This document shows, piece by piece, positions 48,555 to 58,396 of a stretch of 64,000 bases of DNA. The position numbers and the translations under genes are program-made. Where the stretch lies: NCBI RefSeq assembly GCF_023283985.1, contig NZ_JAKIKU010000004.1, positions 372,001-436,000 of the forward strand. The letters run 5' to 3'. Below the pieces are notes generated by a model that was not told where the DNA came from, did no database searches, and was given only the letters and a program-made list of their open reading frames with translations. This DNA is from Shewanella electrodiphila. Lineage in GTDB: Bacteria; Pseudomonadota; Gammaproteobacteria; Enterobacterales; Shewanellaceae. Positions within the stretch are counted from its first letter, which is position 1, and every line of letters starts with the position of its first letter.

Positions 48555-51038
48555 TTACTTAAGCTCTTGCTCAAATAGTTTGTATATACGACGGTATTCA
48601 TCTAACCAACTTGATGGCTGTCTAAAGCCATGCGGTTCAACTGGGTAAATCGCCGTCTCAAACATTGGTTTTTCAAGTTCAATTAAACGTTGTACTAAAC
48701 GTACACTGTCTTGGAAGAAAACATTATCGTCCAGCACACCACTCATGATCAGCAGCGGCTTTTCTAAACCTTGAGCATGCTCAATTGGCGAGCTGCGCTC
48801 ATAAGCGATAGGGTCGACATCGGGCGTATTAAGAATATTCGAAGTGTAAGGTGCATTATAATGTGCCCAGTCCGTCACTGGACGTAATGCTGCGCCAGCT
48901 TGGAATAACTCTGGTTCATTAAATAATGCCATGAAGGTTAAGAACCCGCCGTAAGAACCACCATAGGTACCCACTTTAGCAGTATCGACATTGGTGTGTT
49001 TTGCCATCCAGCTAACACCGTCTTTTAAATCTTCAACTTCAGGGTGCCCCATATTACGGTACACAGCGGTGCGCCAGTCACGCCCGTAGCCCTTAGAACC
49101 ACGATAGTCCATGTCCATTACCACATAACCTTGCTGTGTCAGTAGGTTATGGAACATAAACTCACGGAAGTAACCTGAGAAACCATTATGGGCATTTTGT
49201 AAATAACCAGCGCCATGATTAAAGATGACCGCAGGGTATTTATCAGCATTAGCAGCATCGTACCCTTGAGGCAAATACACTCTGGCATAAATATCTTTAG
49301 CACCATGAGTTGAAGGAACTTTTACTACTTGCGGCGCTTGCCATGCGTATTGGCTAAACGCTTTGCTGGTGTATTGAGTTAATTGTTTAAGCTCGCCACC
49401 TATTGGCTGTATGTATAGCTCATTTGGGTTTACAGCTGTAGAAGCTGTCAGTAACAATGATTGACCGTCTGGGCTTAGTTTGTAATCTAAAGTGCCTGCC
49501 CACTCGGTTAATTGTTCAGTCTTACCAGTTGCAATCTCTACACGGTAGACATTGTAAGTGCCAGGATGGTCTTTATTCGCACGGTAATATAAATGGCTTG
49601 CATCTGGTGATAATGTTACTTGATCAACGACATACTCGCCTTTAGTTAAAGCGGTAGTTTTACCATCTGCTTTGACATATAACTGAGAGAATCCAGATTC
49701 TTCAGACAAGTAATAAAACTTATCTTCACCGGTAACCCAACCAAACTGGTTAAAAGTATAGTTAATCCAAGCATCATCATGTAAACGATGTTCAGTCTCA
49801 AGCTTGCCAGACTGTAGATCGACACTTGCGATCCAACGATCTTTGTTATCATGGGCTTCCATCATTACAAGCAATTTATTGTCAGTGTCATGCCATTGAA
49901 TGGCACTTTGACCCCAACCCCAGTCTTGCATTAACTGCAGAACACGCGGCTCAGGCTTACTTGTGTAACTTTCGCCTTTGGCTTTAGCATTTTCTGCTTT
50001 AACTGATGCCAATACATCTTCATCAAAGCCAGTTAAACCTTCAATCGTGATGTCTTTTTTTACATGCTCAACTAGGTCAAGTAATACTAACCTTTCGCCT
50101 GGATAGTTGTCTTCTGCCACTCTTGCTCTTGCAGGTACAGCGTCTACATAACCATCTTTGCCTAGGTAGTTAGGCATGATGTCATGTTCAGCTCGCCAGC
50201 TATAATTTTTATCTGATAAAGCGACAACAAGATAACGACCATCAGCAGATAAACTCATTTCATCGACAGTTTCACTGTCACCTAAGTACCAGGTTTTAGG
50301 TGCAAATGTCGGATCTTGTGCTGCTAATTCTTCTGCATATTCTGCTCGAGATTTATTCTTGTCATGCTGTAGTGCAACATAAGCAATTAGGCGGTGTTGC
50401 TGTTTAGCAATATATGACTCAGGGTCTTTAACGCCCGCAGGCGCTTTAGCCATTTGAATATCAACAAGTTGCTCAGTCATACCTGTGTCTAAATGTAATT
50501 TGAACACACTGTTACCTTGCATATAAGCAAGATCGCCTGAGTTTAAAAACTTAACGTCATCAATTGCATTATTTTGACGAGTTAATTGTTTAATCTCACC
50601 GGAGTTAAGTTGTTTAACAAAGATATTGCCTTTGTAAATATAGGCTTTTTGAGACTTGTCAGTATTAAACACACCACTTTTTTGATCTGCTAAATGTAAC
50701 TGGTTAAGTTTAAGAATCGTAGCTTGAGACTGATTGATGCCTTGTTGGTATACATCCGCAATCGCAGATTGGTGCTCTTGGCGACTAAAATAAACTGACT
50801 GGCTATCGTCAGACCAATAAGCATTCTTAGCTAACAATCCCATCCAATCAGGATTAGCCATAATTTGATTCAAGGTCAATGCTTGCTCAGCTTGCGGTGG
50901 CATAGCGAATGGCACTACCACACTGGCTGATTGATTAGATACGGTCGAAGAGTCATTGTTGCTTGCTGTAGCGCTGCAACCTGAAATTATTGCGAGAGAA
51001 AGCGCACTCAATGCGGCATTTCGCAGTAGCCTGGTCAT
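48555..51038 (-). CDS. S9 (DPP-IV type) prolyl peptidase lipoprotein
   Basis: An 827-residue lipoprotein (SLAIISGCSATA). An N-terminal beta-propeller of about 550 residues is followed by an alpha/beta hydrolase domain with the nucleophile in GTYGGSYGGFL, Asp in MSGVLDDNVFFQD and His in PVEPHGFRQPSSW. It probably cleaves proline-containing peptides at the periplasmic or outer-membrane face to feed peptide use. Single gene with its own terminator. Confidence 0.9.
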   Translation of the reverse strand: MTRLLRNAALSALSLAIISGCSATASNNDSSTVSNQSASVVVPFAMPPQAEQALTLNQIMANPDWMGLLAKNAYWSDDSQSVYFSRQEHQSAIADVYQQGINQSQATILKLNQLHLADQKSGVFNTDKSQKAYIYKGNIFVKQLNSGEIKQLTRQNNAIDDVKFLNSGDLAYMQGNSVFKLHLDTGMTEQLVDIQMAKAPAGVKDPESYIAKQQHRLIAYVALQHDKNKSRAEYAEELAAQDPTFAPKTWYLGDSETVDEMSLSADGRYLVVALSDKNYSWRAEHDIMPNYLGKDGYVDAVPARARVAEDNYPGERLVLLDLVEHVKKDITIEGLTGFDEDVLASVKAENAKAKGESYTSKPEPRVLQLMQDWGWGQSAIQWHDTDNKLLVMMEAHDNKDRWIASVDLQSGKLETEHRLHDDAWINYTFNQFGWVTGEDKFYYLSEESGFSQLYVKADGKTTALTKGEYVVDQVTLSPDASHLYYRANKDHPGTYNVYRVEIATGKTEQLTEWAGTLDYKLSPDGQSLLLTASTAVNPNELYIQPIGGELKQLTQYTSKAFSQYAWQAPQVVKVPSTHGAKDIYARVYLPQGYDAANADKYPAVIFNHGAGYLQNAHNGFSGYFREFMFHNLLTQQGYVVMDMDYRGSKGYGRDWRTAVYRNMGHPEVEDLKDGVSWMAKHTNVDTAKVGTYGGSYGGFLTFMALFNEPELFQAGAALRPVTDWAHYNAPYTSNILNTPDVDPIAYERSSPIEHAQGLEKPLLIMSGVLDDNVFFQDSVRLVQRLIELEKPMFETAIYPVEPHGFRQPSSWLDEYRRIYKLFEQELK

Positions 51039-51180
51039 ATTAAATCCCTTGTCATCAAAGATGAATGATATATTCTCGCCTAAACGTTAAAAAGTTTGGC
51101 AAGTACTTTTATTATTGGCCTTTTATATCACAAATAATGACAATGTTTGTGGGGATTTATCGCTTAAGTTGTAACAGAAG

Positions 51181-51753
51181 TTAGCATCGAGTCAGAAAAT
51201 TATTCAATAGTTCATGACCTTGCTCAGTTAATATCGCTTCTGGATGAAATTGCACACCATAAATTGGCAGACTTTTATGACTCATTGCCATGATTTCTCG
51301 TCCATGAATGGGATCATCAAACCAGGCATCTAATTGAAACGATTCAGGCAAAGATTCAACTAGCAGAGAATGGTAACGCGTGACAGTTAATGGCTGATTT
51401 AATTGCTGAAATAAACCTAATTCGTTATGGGTTATTGCGCTCGTTTTACCATGCATGACCCGTTGCGCTTTTATCACGTTAGCCCCAAATACCTGTGCAA
51501 TCGCTTGGTGACCTAAGCACACGCCCAATAATGGTACTTTACCCGCAAAATGCGCAATGGCAGCAAGTGATATACCCGACTCGTCTGGAGAACACGGACC
51601 AGGCGAAATAACCAGATGACTTGGATTAAGCGCTTCAATTTCACTGAGAGTAATTTGATCATTTCTTTTAACCACGACTTCATAACCTAAGCGCTGAAAA
51701 TACTGCACTAAGTTAAAGGTAAATGAATCATAATTATCAATCATTAACAGCAT
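51181..51753 (-). CDS. pabA: Aminodeoxychorismate synthase component 2 (glutamine amidotransferase)
   Basis: A 190-residue class I amidotransferase: [19 protein letters not shown], catalytic Cys in [13 protein letters not shown], and His/Glu in [13 protein letters not shown]. It supplies ammonia to PabB for p-aminobenzoate and hence folate; some PabA also serve TrpE. An ATG at 51807 would add 18 unusual residues, so the ATG at 51753 is chosen. Its location near argD/astC and crp matches E. coli. pabB is not in the window. Confidence 0.92.
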   Translation of the reverse strand: MLLMIDNYDSFTFNLVQYFQRLGYEVVVKRNDQITLSEIEALNPSHLVISPGPCSPDESGISLAAIAHFAGKVPLLGVCLGHQAIAQVFGANVIKAQRVMHGKTSAITHNELGLFQQLNQPLTVTRYHSLLVESLPESFQLDAWFDDPIHGREIMAMSHKSLPIYGVQFHPEAILTEQGHELLNNFLTRC

Positions 51754-52027
51754 TAAACATCCCAACTTCAAGGTGAAATTTGCACGAGTGTGGTCTTGTG
51801 ACCACATCGGTTTGCAAAAGATTCCAAACTCAAACCATTATAAAGTTGATTAATAATCAACAGTCACTCTGTAGATGACCAACCAAAGGGTACAAGCCGC
51901 GGATAATATCATAGCTTAGTAGCCCACTTAAATTTTTAGCACTCTGTATGATTTATTTCAGCTGTAACGTTTCGTTGCTAGGGTATAATACGGCTCAATT
52001 TACTTTATTTGTCTTCTGGGTTTCAAC

Positions 52028-53296
52028 ATGCACAGCCACAAACAACAAATCGACAATACCAGCTTATATTTCATAGGTGATGTCTATGGCCGCTTAGATA
52101 AATTGAATGACTTACTCACTGAAATTGATTTTGATATTGAAGATCCTGAATCAAGCATTCAATTCGTGAAACTGGTGTTTTGTGGAAACTTAATTGCTGC
52201 AAATGAAGCTGAAAATATAGAGCACATTGCATTATTGTCATTTGTAAAAGAGTTAGTAGATAAAGGCCATGCTTTTTGCTTGTTGGGTAGCAACGAATTT
52301 GAAGCAATAGGATGGAGTAAGCATCACCCCATTACGGATACGCCCTACTTACCTAATGGTTCTACTGAAACCAATAAGTTAACACCGCTATTCTTAAAAG
52401 AATTCGCTCAAGGTGATGAGCAGTTGTTCCAGTGGATTGACTGGTTTATGGCATTACCGATTTATCTCGATTTTGATCATATTCGGGCAATACATGCATG
52501 TTGGGACGAATCCGTTATAAGCCAACTTAACCCTTATCTATGTTTATTAACTCAAGAGTCTACATCTACGATAAACACTGATTCAGAAAAAGGCAGTAAA
52601 AATGCTTTGTCTCAACAGTTTTGGCCTGCTGCATTTGATGAGACACATCCGTTATCAGCAATGATGACTTCGTGTCTCAACTATACTGTTCTGGAATTAA
52701 TTGAACACCATCCACACCATCAATTATCGACACCTGTCGTAATTGGCCATTACCCTCAGGACAGTTTCCCTGACATTCAAAATGAGCATTTAGTTTGTGT
52801 TAACTACAACGCAGCGGTAGGCGATTATCCGTTAGTTAGCTTTGCTTGGCATCAAGGCCGTAAAAAGTCGATTGAGGTAAGCGCCTCTGAGAGTGCTAAA
52901 TTAAGTTTAGGTGAGTTTTGTTTCATCGATCAGCCCTCAGCAGAAGAACATATTGCTGACGGAGTTGAAAACTTGCTAGCAGGCTTAGTGGAATTATTGC
53001 CAAAAACTGAAATCAGTCACACAAAATCAGAGCAATTAAAATCACATGTGGCTGATTGCATCTGCGCAGATTGGGATCCATTAGATCTAAATCAACACAT
53101 GCATAATCATCATGCTTATCGTCAATTAATCGAGCCAATTGCCTTGCTTGCACTCGCTCAAGATTCTGAACAACTTTGTGCCTATTTGGCCATAGTCGCA
53201 CGTTATCAATTAGAAACTGACAATGACAATCTAGAGAACCGCAGCTTAAAAGTCGCGTTTAAATTGACTCGGATGGCAAAATCTTATCTCGACTAA
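52028..53296 (+). CDS. Metallophosphoesterase-like protein with degenerate metal site
   Basis: A 422-residue cytosolic protein. The N-terminal half follows the calcineurin-like phosphatase fold: FIGDVYGRLDKL (D18, with Y20 where His is usual), VFCGNLI (N54 where Asp is usual), LLGSNEFEAIGW (S88-N89 where Asn-His is usual), then a conserved ALPIYLDFDHIRAIHACWD and VIGHYPQD. Thus two His motifs remain while several metal ligands are replaced. The C-terminal half, about 300-422, is helical and unrecognised. It is probably a pseudo-enzyme or has altered chemistry. Single gene. Confidence 0.75.
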   Translation: MHSHKQQIDNTSLYFIGDVYGRLDKLNDLLTEIDFDIEDPESSIQFVKLVFCGNLIAANEAENIEHIALLSFVKELVDKGHAFCLLGSNEFEAIGWSKHHPITDTPYLPNGSTETNKLTPLFLKEFAQGDEQLFQWIDWFMALPIYLDFDHIRAIHACWDESVISQLNPYLCLLTQESTSTINTDSEKGSKNALSQQFWPAAFDETHPLSAMMTSCLNYTVLELIEHHPHHQLSTPVVIGHYPQDSFPDIQNEHLVCVNYNAAVGDYPLVSFAWHQGRKKSIEVSASESAKLSLGEFCFIDQPSAEEHIADGVENLLAGLVELLPKTEISHTKSEQLKSHVADCICADWDPLDLNQHMHNHHAYRQLIEPIALLALAQDSEQLCAYLAIVARYQLETDNDNLENRSLKVAFKLTRMAKSYLD

Positions 53297-53342
53297 ATTA
53301 ATGGTTTACTTCAACAATCATTTTTAGTGAGACAGAAATGAA

Positions 53343-53374
53343 AAAACCAGTCACTCATTTGCGACTGGTTTTCT
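53343..53374. terminator. Bidirectional terminator before sspB
   Basis: AAAACCAGTC / GACTGGTTTT with a 10-nt loop between convergent genes. Confidence 0.87.
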
Positions 53375-53401
53375 TATGAACCGAACTGACACATTACATC
53401 G

Positions 53402-53875
53402 TTACTTGACGACAGTTAAATGTGCACGTCCTTTTGGTTTTTCAGAATTGCTTGTAGGCTTTTCTTCTGTAACGTCAGCTTTATCCGTTGTTTCAACTGC
53501 AGAGAAAGAGCGTGGTGCTGGAGCTAAATCTTCCGATTCATCTTCAGGCATATAAGCATCTTCCATATCAAACACAGTTCCAGCACCGTTTTCGCGCGCA
53601 TAAATCGCAACGATTGCAGCCATAGGTAAAACAACTTGCTGAGGCACACCACCAAATCGAGCATTAAACTCAACGAATTCATTGGTCATTTGTAAGTTGC
53701 CCACTGCACCGCCAGCAATATTAAGCACGATTTGACCGTCCTTAACAAACTCTTGAGGTACCTGAGTGCCCTTTACAAATGCATCCACAACAACATGTGG
53801 GGTAAAGTGGTTATCCATCAACCACTCGTAGTAAGCCCGCAACAAATATGGACGGTTAGGTGTAATCGCTTTCAT
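53402..53875 (-). CDS. sspB: ClpXP protease specificity-enhancing factor
   Basis: A 157-residue adaptor which binds ssrA-tagged proteins and brings them to ClpX. The folded domain (RPYLLRAYYEWLMDNHFTPHV ... FNARFGG) is followed by an acidic flexible tail and the ClpX-binding tip RAHLTVVK. Its ATG overlaps the sspA stop by one base (TAATG). Confidence 0.96.
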   Translation of the reverse strand: MKAITPNRPYLLRAYYEWLMDNHFTPHVVVDAFVKGTQVPQEFVKDGQIVLNIAGGAVGNLQMTNEFVEFNARFGGVPQQVVLPMAAIVAIYARENGAGTVFDMEDAYMPEDESEDLAPAPRSFSAVETTDKADVTEEKPTSNSEKPKGRAHLTVVK

Positions 53876-54504
53876 TACATACCCATGCGCATTTCGCGCT
53901 CAACCTCAGTTAACGATGCTTTAAATGATTCACGCTCAAAAATGCGTGTCATGTAAGCATGGATATCTTTAGATGTACGAACATCTAAGTTGATACCTAA
54001 CTCAGGTAAACGCCATAATAACGGACCTAAGTAACAATCAGCTAAGCCAAATTCTTCACTCATGAAGTAAGGCATTTCAGCAAATACTGGCGCTAAAGCA
54101 ACTAAGCTTTCAGTTAACTCTTTACGAGCTGCGTCAGCTTTTTCACCTTTACGGATACGATCAACGAGTACATACCAGTCTGTATCGATACGGTGCATCA
54201 TTAGACGGCTTTGGCCACGAGCAACCGGGTATACAGGCATCAATGGAGGATGAGGAAAACGCTCATCTAAATATTCCATAATGATACGAGATTCATACAG
54301 CACTAATTCACGATCAACTAGAGTCGGTACTGAGTTGTATGGATTAACATCCAATAACTCTTGAGGTTTCTCACTAGGTTCTACCTGCAATACATCAACA
54401 GTTACACCTTTTTCAGCCAAGACGATACGTACTTGGTGGCTATATAAATCATCGGCACCAGAAAAAAGTGTCATGATAGAGCGTTTGTTGGCAGCTACAG
54501 CCAT
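53875..54504 (-). CDS. sspA: Stringent starvation protein A
   Basis: A 209-residue GST-like protein which binds RNA polymerase and alters promoter use in stationary phase and stress. The conserved SspA sections are MTLFSGADDLYSHQVRIVLAEK and PTLVDRELVLYESRIIMEYLDERFPHPPLMP. The ATG at 54504 has GGAGGGTAAC in front; an in-frame codon at 54534 is less likely. Co-transcribed with sspB. Confidence 0.96.
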   Translation of the reverse strand: MAVAANKRSIMTLFSGADDLYSHQVRIVLAEKGVTVDVLQVEPSEKPQELLDVNPYNSVPTLVDRELVLYESRIIMEYLDERFPHPPLMPVYPVARGQSRLMMHRIDTDWYVLVDRIRKGEKADAARKELTESLVALAPVFAEMPYFMSEEFGLADCYLGPLLWRLPELGINLDVRTSKDIHAYMTRIFERESFKASLTEVEREMRMGM

Positions 54505-54528
54505 TGTTACCCTCCAGTAAAACGGAAA

Positions 54529-54562
54529 AAACAAAACAAACGAGGGGCAAAGCCCCTCGTTT
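54529..54562 (-). terminator. Terminator of petABC
   Basis: AAACGAGGGGC / GCCCCTCGTTT with a 3-nt loop, followed on the minus strand by GTTTTGTTTTTT. Confidence 0.92.
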
Positions 54563-54600
54563 AAAGTATGCGAATAATGTATTTTACCCGTTATTCGTGT

Positions 54601-55299
54601 CTAGTGCACATCTTTCCAGTATTCTTTCTTCAACAAATAAGCAACGATGAAGAAAATAAACAAGAATCCGAGTACCCACCAGCCTAAAGCTTCGCGTTCT
54701 AATTTCACTGGATCTGCAGAATATGCAAGGAAACCAGTGATATCGCGAACGGCTTGGTCATACTCTTCAGCGTTCATAGAACCGCCAGTCGTCACAACAG
54801 TGCCATCTTCTTGCTTAACAGGGATACCCTGTAAATCTTCAAGAACGTGAGGCATGCCCACTAATGGGAATACTGTGTTGTTCACACCAAATGGACGGCT
54901 TTCATCTTTATAAAAACCTTTAAGGTATGAATAAACCCAATCTTGACCACGAACACGTGCAACTAGCGTTAAGTCAGGAGCCGCTCCACCAAACCACTTT
55001 GCAGCATCTGCAGGTGGAATCGCGTTTTCCATCAACTCACCAACTTTAGCATCGGTAAACATGTACTTTTTACGCATGTCATCAACTGAAATACCTAAAT
55101 CTTCAGCTACACGACCATAACGTTGATATTGAGTACTGTGACAGCCAGAACAGTATTGCTGAAATAAATTCAAACCACGTTCTAACGACTCTTTATCATG
55201 TAAGTCCACATTGGCACTTTCTAAATGAACATTGCTGCCACCTGCTGCGATAGCAAGTGATGGTAACAATGTAACTAATGCAATTAATAACTTTTTCAT
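54601..55299 (-). CDS. petC: Cytochrome c1, bc1 complex
   Basis: A 232-residue c-type cytochrome with a signal peptide, haem site CSGCH (YCSGCHSTQYQRYGR), an axial methionine likely in FPLVGMPHVL and a C-terminal membrane anchor (WWVLGFLFIFFIVAYLL). It transfers electrons from the Rieske protein to periplasmic cytochrome c. The start ATG overlaps the petB stop (TAATG). Confidence 0.96.
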   Translation of the reverse strand: MKKLLIALVTLLPSLAIAAGGSNVHLESANVDLHDKESLERGLNLFQQYCSGCHSTQYQRYGRVAEDLGISVDDMRKKYMFTDAKVGELMENAIPPADAAKWFGGAAPDLTLVARVRGQDWVYSYLKGFYKDESRPFGVNNTVFPLVGMPHVLEDLQGIPVKQEDGTVVTTGGSMNAEEYDQAVRDITGFLAYSADPVKLEREALGWWVLGFLFIFFIVAYLLKKEYWKDVH

Positions 55300-56513
55300 T
55301 AGTGCGTCACCCTCGTAGGAACCGGTTTTGTCTTTTCATTTTTACTGTAAACCCACAGTGCAACGAAGAAGCCAAAATAAGTAAGTGTAAAGATACGAGC
55401 TGCAATAGTTAACGTTGGTGTTGCTGGTACAGCACCTAAGTAACCAAGGATTAAGAAAGACACAGTAAATTGTGCAATGTTAATCTTGTGGATTAGACCA
55501 CGGTAACGAATAGACTTCACTTTACAGCGATCTAGCCAAGGTAGAACGAACAATACCGCAATCGCAAGACCCATACCGACAACACCTAACAGCTTGTCTG
55601 GGATCGCACGTAAGATTGCGTAGAACGGAGTGAAATACCAAACCGGAGCAATATGTTCAGGAGTCTTCATTGGGTTAGCCGCTTCGAAATTTGGCTTTTC
55701 AAGGAAGTAACCGCCACCTTCAGGCATAAAGAACAATACGTAACAGAACACGATTAAGAAACCGGCTACGCCCATAATGTCTTTTACTGTGTAATAAGGG
55801 TGGAAAGGAATAGCGTCTACTGGCCATCCGTTTTCATCTTTATTCTTCTTAACTTCAACACCGTCTGGGTTGTTTGAGCCCACTTCGTGTAATGCAATTA
55901 AGTGAAGGAAAACAAGTACAACAAGCACTAATGGCAAAGCAATAACATGCAATGCGAAGAAGCGGTTTAGCGTAGCACCAGAAACAACATAGTCACCACG
56001 GATCCACAATGTTAAGTCATCACCAATAAACGGTATTGCACCAAACAAAGAGATAATTACCTGTGCGCCCCAGTAAGACATTTGTCCCCAAGGAAGCAAG
56101 TAACCCATAAAGGCTTCAGCCATTAACACTAGGAAAATCAACATACCGAATAACCAAAGTAGTTCTCTTGGCTTTTGGTAAGAACCGTAGATAAGACCAC
56201 GGAACATATGCAGATAAACCACCACAAAGAACGCCGAGGCCCCAGTGGAGTGCATATAACGAAGTAACCAACCGTATTCAACATCACGCATGATGTATTC
56301 AACAGAAGCAAACGCGCCTTCTGCTGTTGGCACGTAATTCATGGTTAACCAAATACCAGTCAGTAGTTGGTTAACTAAAACAAGTAGAGCTAATGAACCA
56401 AAGAAATACCAGAAGTTAAAGTTCTTTGGAGTTGGATATTGACCAACGTGACGATTATAAGTCGCCGTCATTGGGATGCGAGCATCAATCCAATCAACGA
56501 TATTCTTAACCAT
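55299..56513 (-). CDS. petB: Cytochrome b, bc1 complex
   Basis: A 404-residue membrane protein with eight predicted helices and haem-binding His pairs (RYMHSTGASAFFVVVYLH and RFFALHVIALPLVLVVLVFLH). The PEWY motif of the quinol site appears as PVWYFTPFYAILR. It carries quinol oxidation and reduction across the inner membrane. It is joined to petA and petC by one-base stop-start overlaps. Confidence 0.97.
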   Translation of the reverse strand: MVKNIVDWIDARIPMTATYNRHVGQYPTPKNFNFWYFFGSLALLVLVNQLLTGIWLTMNYVPTAEGAFASVEYIMRDVEYGWLLRYMHSTGASAFFVVVYLHMFRGLIYGSYQKPRELLWLFGMLIFLVLMAEAFMGYLLPWGQMSYWGAQVIISLFGAIPFIGDDLTLWIRGDYVVSGATLNRFFALHVIALPLVLVVLVFLHLIALHEVGSNNPDGVEVKKNKDENGWPVDAIPFHPYYTVKDIMGVAGFLIVFCYVLFFMPEGGGYFLEKPNFEAANPMKTPEHIAPVWYFTPFYAILRAIPDKLLGVVGMGLAIAVLFVLPWLDRCKVKSIRYRGLIHKINIAQFTVSFLILGYLGAVPATPTLTIAARIFTLTYFGFFVALWVYSKNEKTKPVPTRVTH

Positions 56514-57103
56514 TATGCAGCTCCTGTGTCTACACCGATGAGTACCGTGCCGTCATCAACATATTGATGTGGTGGTACAACAAGGTTTAATGGCGCAGGT
56601 ACACCTTGGAATACACGACCAGCCATATCAAACTTAGAACCATGACATGGGCAGAAGAATCCAGCCGTAACACCTTCGACTTGCTCGCCAAATGAATCAG
56701 GCAAATAAGTTGGTGAACAACCTAGGTGAGTACAAATACCTACAGCAATGAAAAACTCAGGCTTAATTGAACGAGCAGGGTTAGCTGCATATTCAGGCTG
56801 TTGTAATTCTTCAGAGGCAGGATCGCGTAATTGACCATCTAATTTGGGCAGTTCACTTAGAATTGCATCTGTACGACGTACAACCCATACAGGTTTGCCA
56901 CGCCATTCAACACGAATTAATTGACCTGGTTCTACTTTACTAATATTAACTTCAACCGGTGCACCTGCAGCTTTCGCTTTAGCGCTCGGATTCCATGACT
57001 TGATAAAAGGCACCGCTACAGCGACGGCACCAGCTCCACCAACTACGGCGGTTGCGGCTGTCAGGAATCTGCGGCGTCCGGTATCGACTGGCGCATTGCT
57101 CAT
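56513..57103 (-). CDS. petA: Rieske iron-sulfur protein
   Basis: A 196-residue protein, with a Tat-type leader (DTGRRRFLTAATAVVGGAGA) and a 2Fe-2S Rieske domain (CTHLGC and CPCHGSKFD). First gene of the bc1 operon; it accepts the first electron from quinol on the periplasmic side. Confidence 0.97.
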   Translation of the reverse strand: MSNAPVDTGRRRFLTAATAVVGGAGAVAVAVPFIKSWNPSAKAKAAGAPVEVNISKVEPGQLIRVEWRGKPVWVVRRTDAILSELPKLDGQLRDPASEELQQPEYAANPARSIKPEFFIAVGICTHLGCSPTYLPDSFGEQVEGVTAGFFCPCHGSKFDMAGRVFQGVPAPLNLVVPPHQYVDDGTVLIGVDTGAA

Positions 57104-57456
57104 CCACTTATCTCCCAGAGGGTGTTGGAATTCTTATATTTTAATAACTTAGCAACATTAGAATCACTAATCGCTAAATCTATACTTTGAGGCGGGGCTC
57201 ATTATAGCGAAAAATTAGAACCAGATCATAGTAAAACACACAACTAAGTTGCGGGAATTGTATGTTTTTTTTAAGGCGCACAAAAAACAACCAAGCATTT
57301 TGATACTTTTTAGAGAATATATGTAGAAGTGGATTTTATAACTTACTGTTAATTAATAAAATTTAATGAAATACTTTGCTTCTAAATTAGTCATAGCTGA
57401 TTAATTAAGCCAAAGTGCAAAAAATTCAATTTGTTTATATAAAAAGTCGCAGACAT
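57104..57456. promoter_or_regulatory. Region upstream of petA
   Basis: About 350 bp of AT-rich DNA with no gene. It must carry the petABC promoter. No specific operator was identified by eye. Confidence 0.45.
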
Positions 57457-57458
57457 AA

Positions 57459-57484
57459 AAAAACCCGGTAATAACCGGGTTTTT
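57459..57484 (-). terminator. Terminator of the hfl cluster
   Basis: AAACCCGGT / ACCGGGTTT with a 4-nt loop and A/T runs, 20 bp past the hflC stop. Confidence 0.92.
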
Positions 57485-57502
57485 AATCAACTTAATGACA
57501 AT

Positions 57503-58393
57503 TTACTTACCATCAATTGATTTCATGTACTTAAAGAAGTCACTATCAGGTTCTAGAACCATCACATCACTGTTGCCAGCAAAACTTTCTTTGTAGGCTT
57601 CTAAGCTACGTAAAAAACCATAAAATTCAGGATCTTTGTTATACGCATCTGCATAAATTTTAGCCGATAGTGCATCACCTTCACCTCGAACAGTTAACGC
57701 TTTACGTTCAGCTTCTGCAACTTTAACTGTTACATCAGCATCAATCGTTGCACGAATGATTTCAGATTGCTCTTTACCTTGTGCACGATGCTCTTTAGCA
57801 ACAGCTTGACGCTCTGCTCGCATACGCTGAAAAATACTGCTACTCACGTTAGCAGGTAAATTGATTTGCTTAACACGGACGTCAACCACTTCAATACCCA
57901 AATCCTGTGAGCTTTCAGCTGCATTTTCTAAAGCATCATTTTGCAGTTCATCACGTTTGCCAGAAACAATTTCTTTAATGGTGCGACGACCAAACTCAGT
58001 ACGTAAATCATTGTTGATTTTACGTTGTAGCAAGTCTTCTGCAGTTACGATGTTACCGCCACCTGTTGAAAGGTAGAAGGTTTCAAAGTCGTTAATACGC
58101 CATTTAACGTATGAATCAACCATCAAATCTTTCTTTTCAGAAGTCACGAAACGGTCAGCTGCGCCATCTAGAGTTTGAATACGTGCATCAAGGTATTTAA
58201 CCTTATCGATAGCAGGTATTTTAAAATGGATCCCCGGTGCAAGCACACGAGTAACAGCTTCGCCGTTGACATCATCTTTTAAAATTTCACCAAAACGCGA
58301 AACAATGGCACGTTCGCCTTCATTTACGACCATCAAAGATGAAAAACCAATCCCTAAAAGGATGACTAAAATAATCAGTCCAAATCTACCCAT
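57503..58393 (-). CDS. hflC: HflC, modulator of FtsH protease
   Basis: A 296-residue SPFH/prohibitin-family protein with one N-terminal membrane helix (FGLIILVILLGIGFSSLMVV) and a long helical domain (RMRAERQAVAKEHRAQG). It forms a large cage with HflK around FtsH in the inner membrane. It begins just after the hflK stop. Confidence 0.96.
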   Translation of the reverse strand: MGRFGLIILVILLGIGFSSLMVVNEGERAIVSRFGEILKDDVNGEAVTRVLAPGIHFKIPAIDKVKYLDARIQTLDGAADRFVTSEKKDLMVDSYVKWRINDFETFYLSTGGGNIVTAEDLLQRKINNDLRTEFGRRTIKEIVSGKRDELQNDALENAAESSQDLGIEVVDVRVKQINLPANVSSSIFQRMRAERQAVAKEHRAQGKEQSEIIRATIDADVTVKVAEAERKALTVRGEGDALSAKIYADAYNKDPEFYGFLRSLEAYKESFAGNSDVMVLEPDSDFFKYMKSIDGK

Positions 58394-58396
58394 GAG

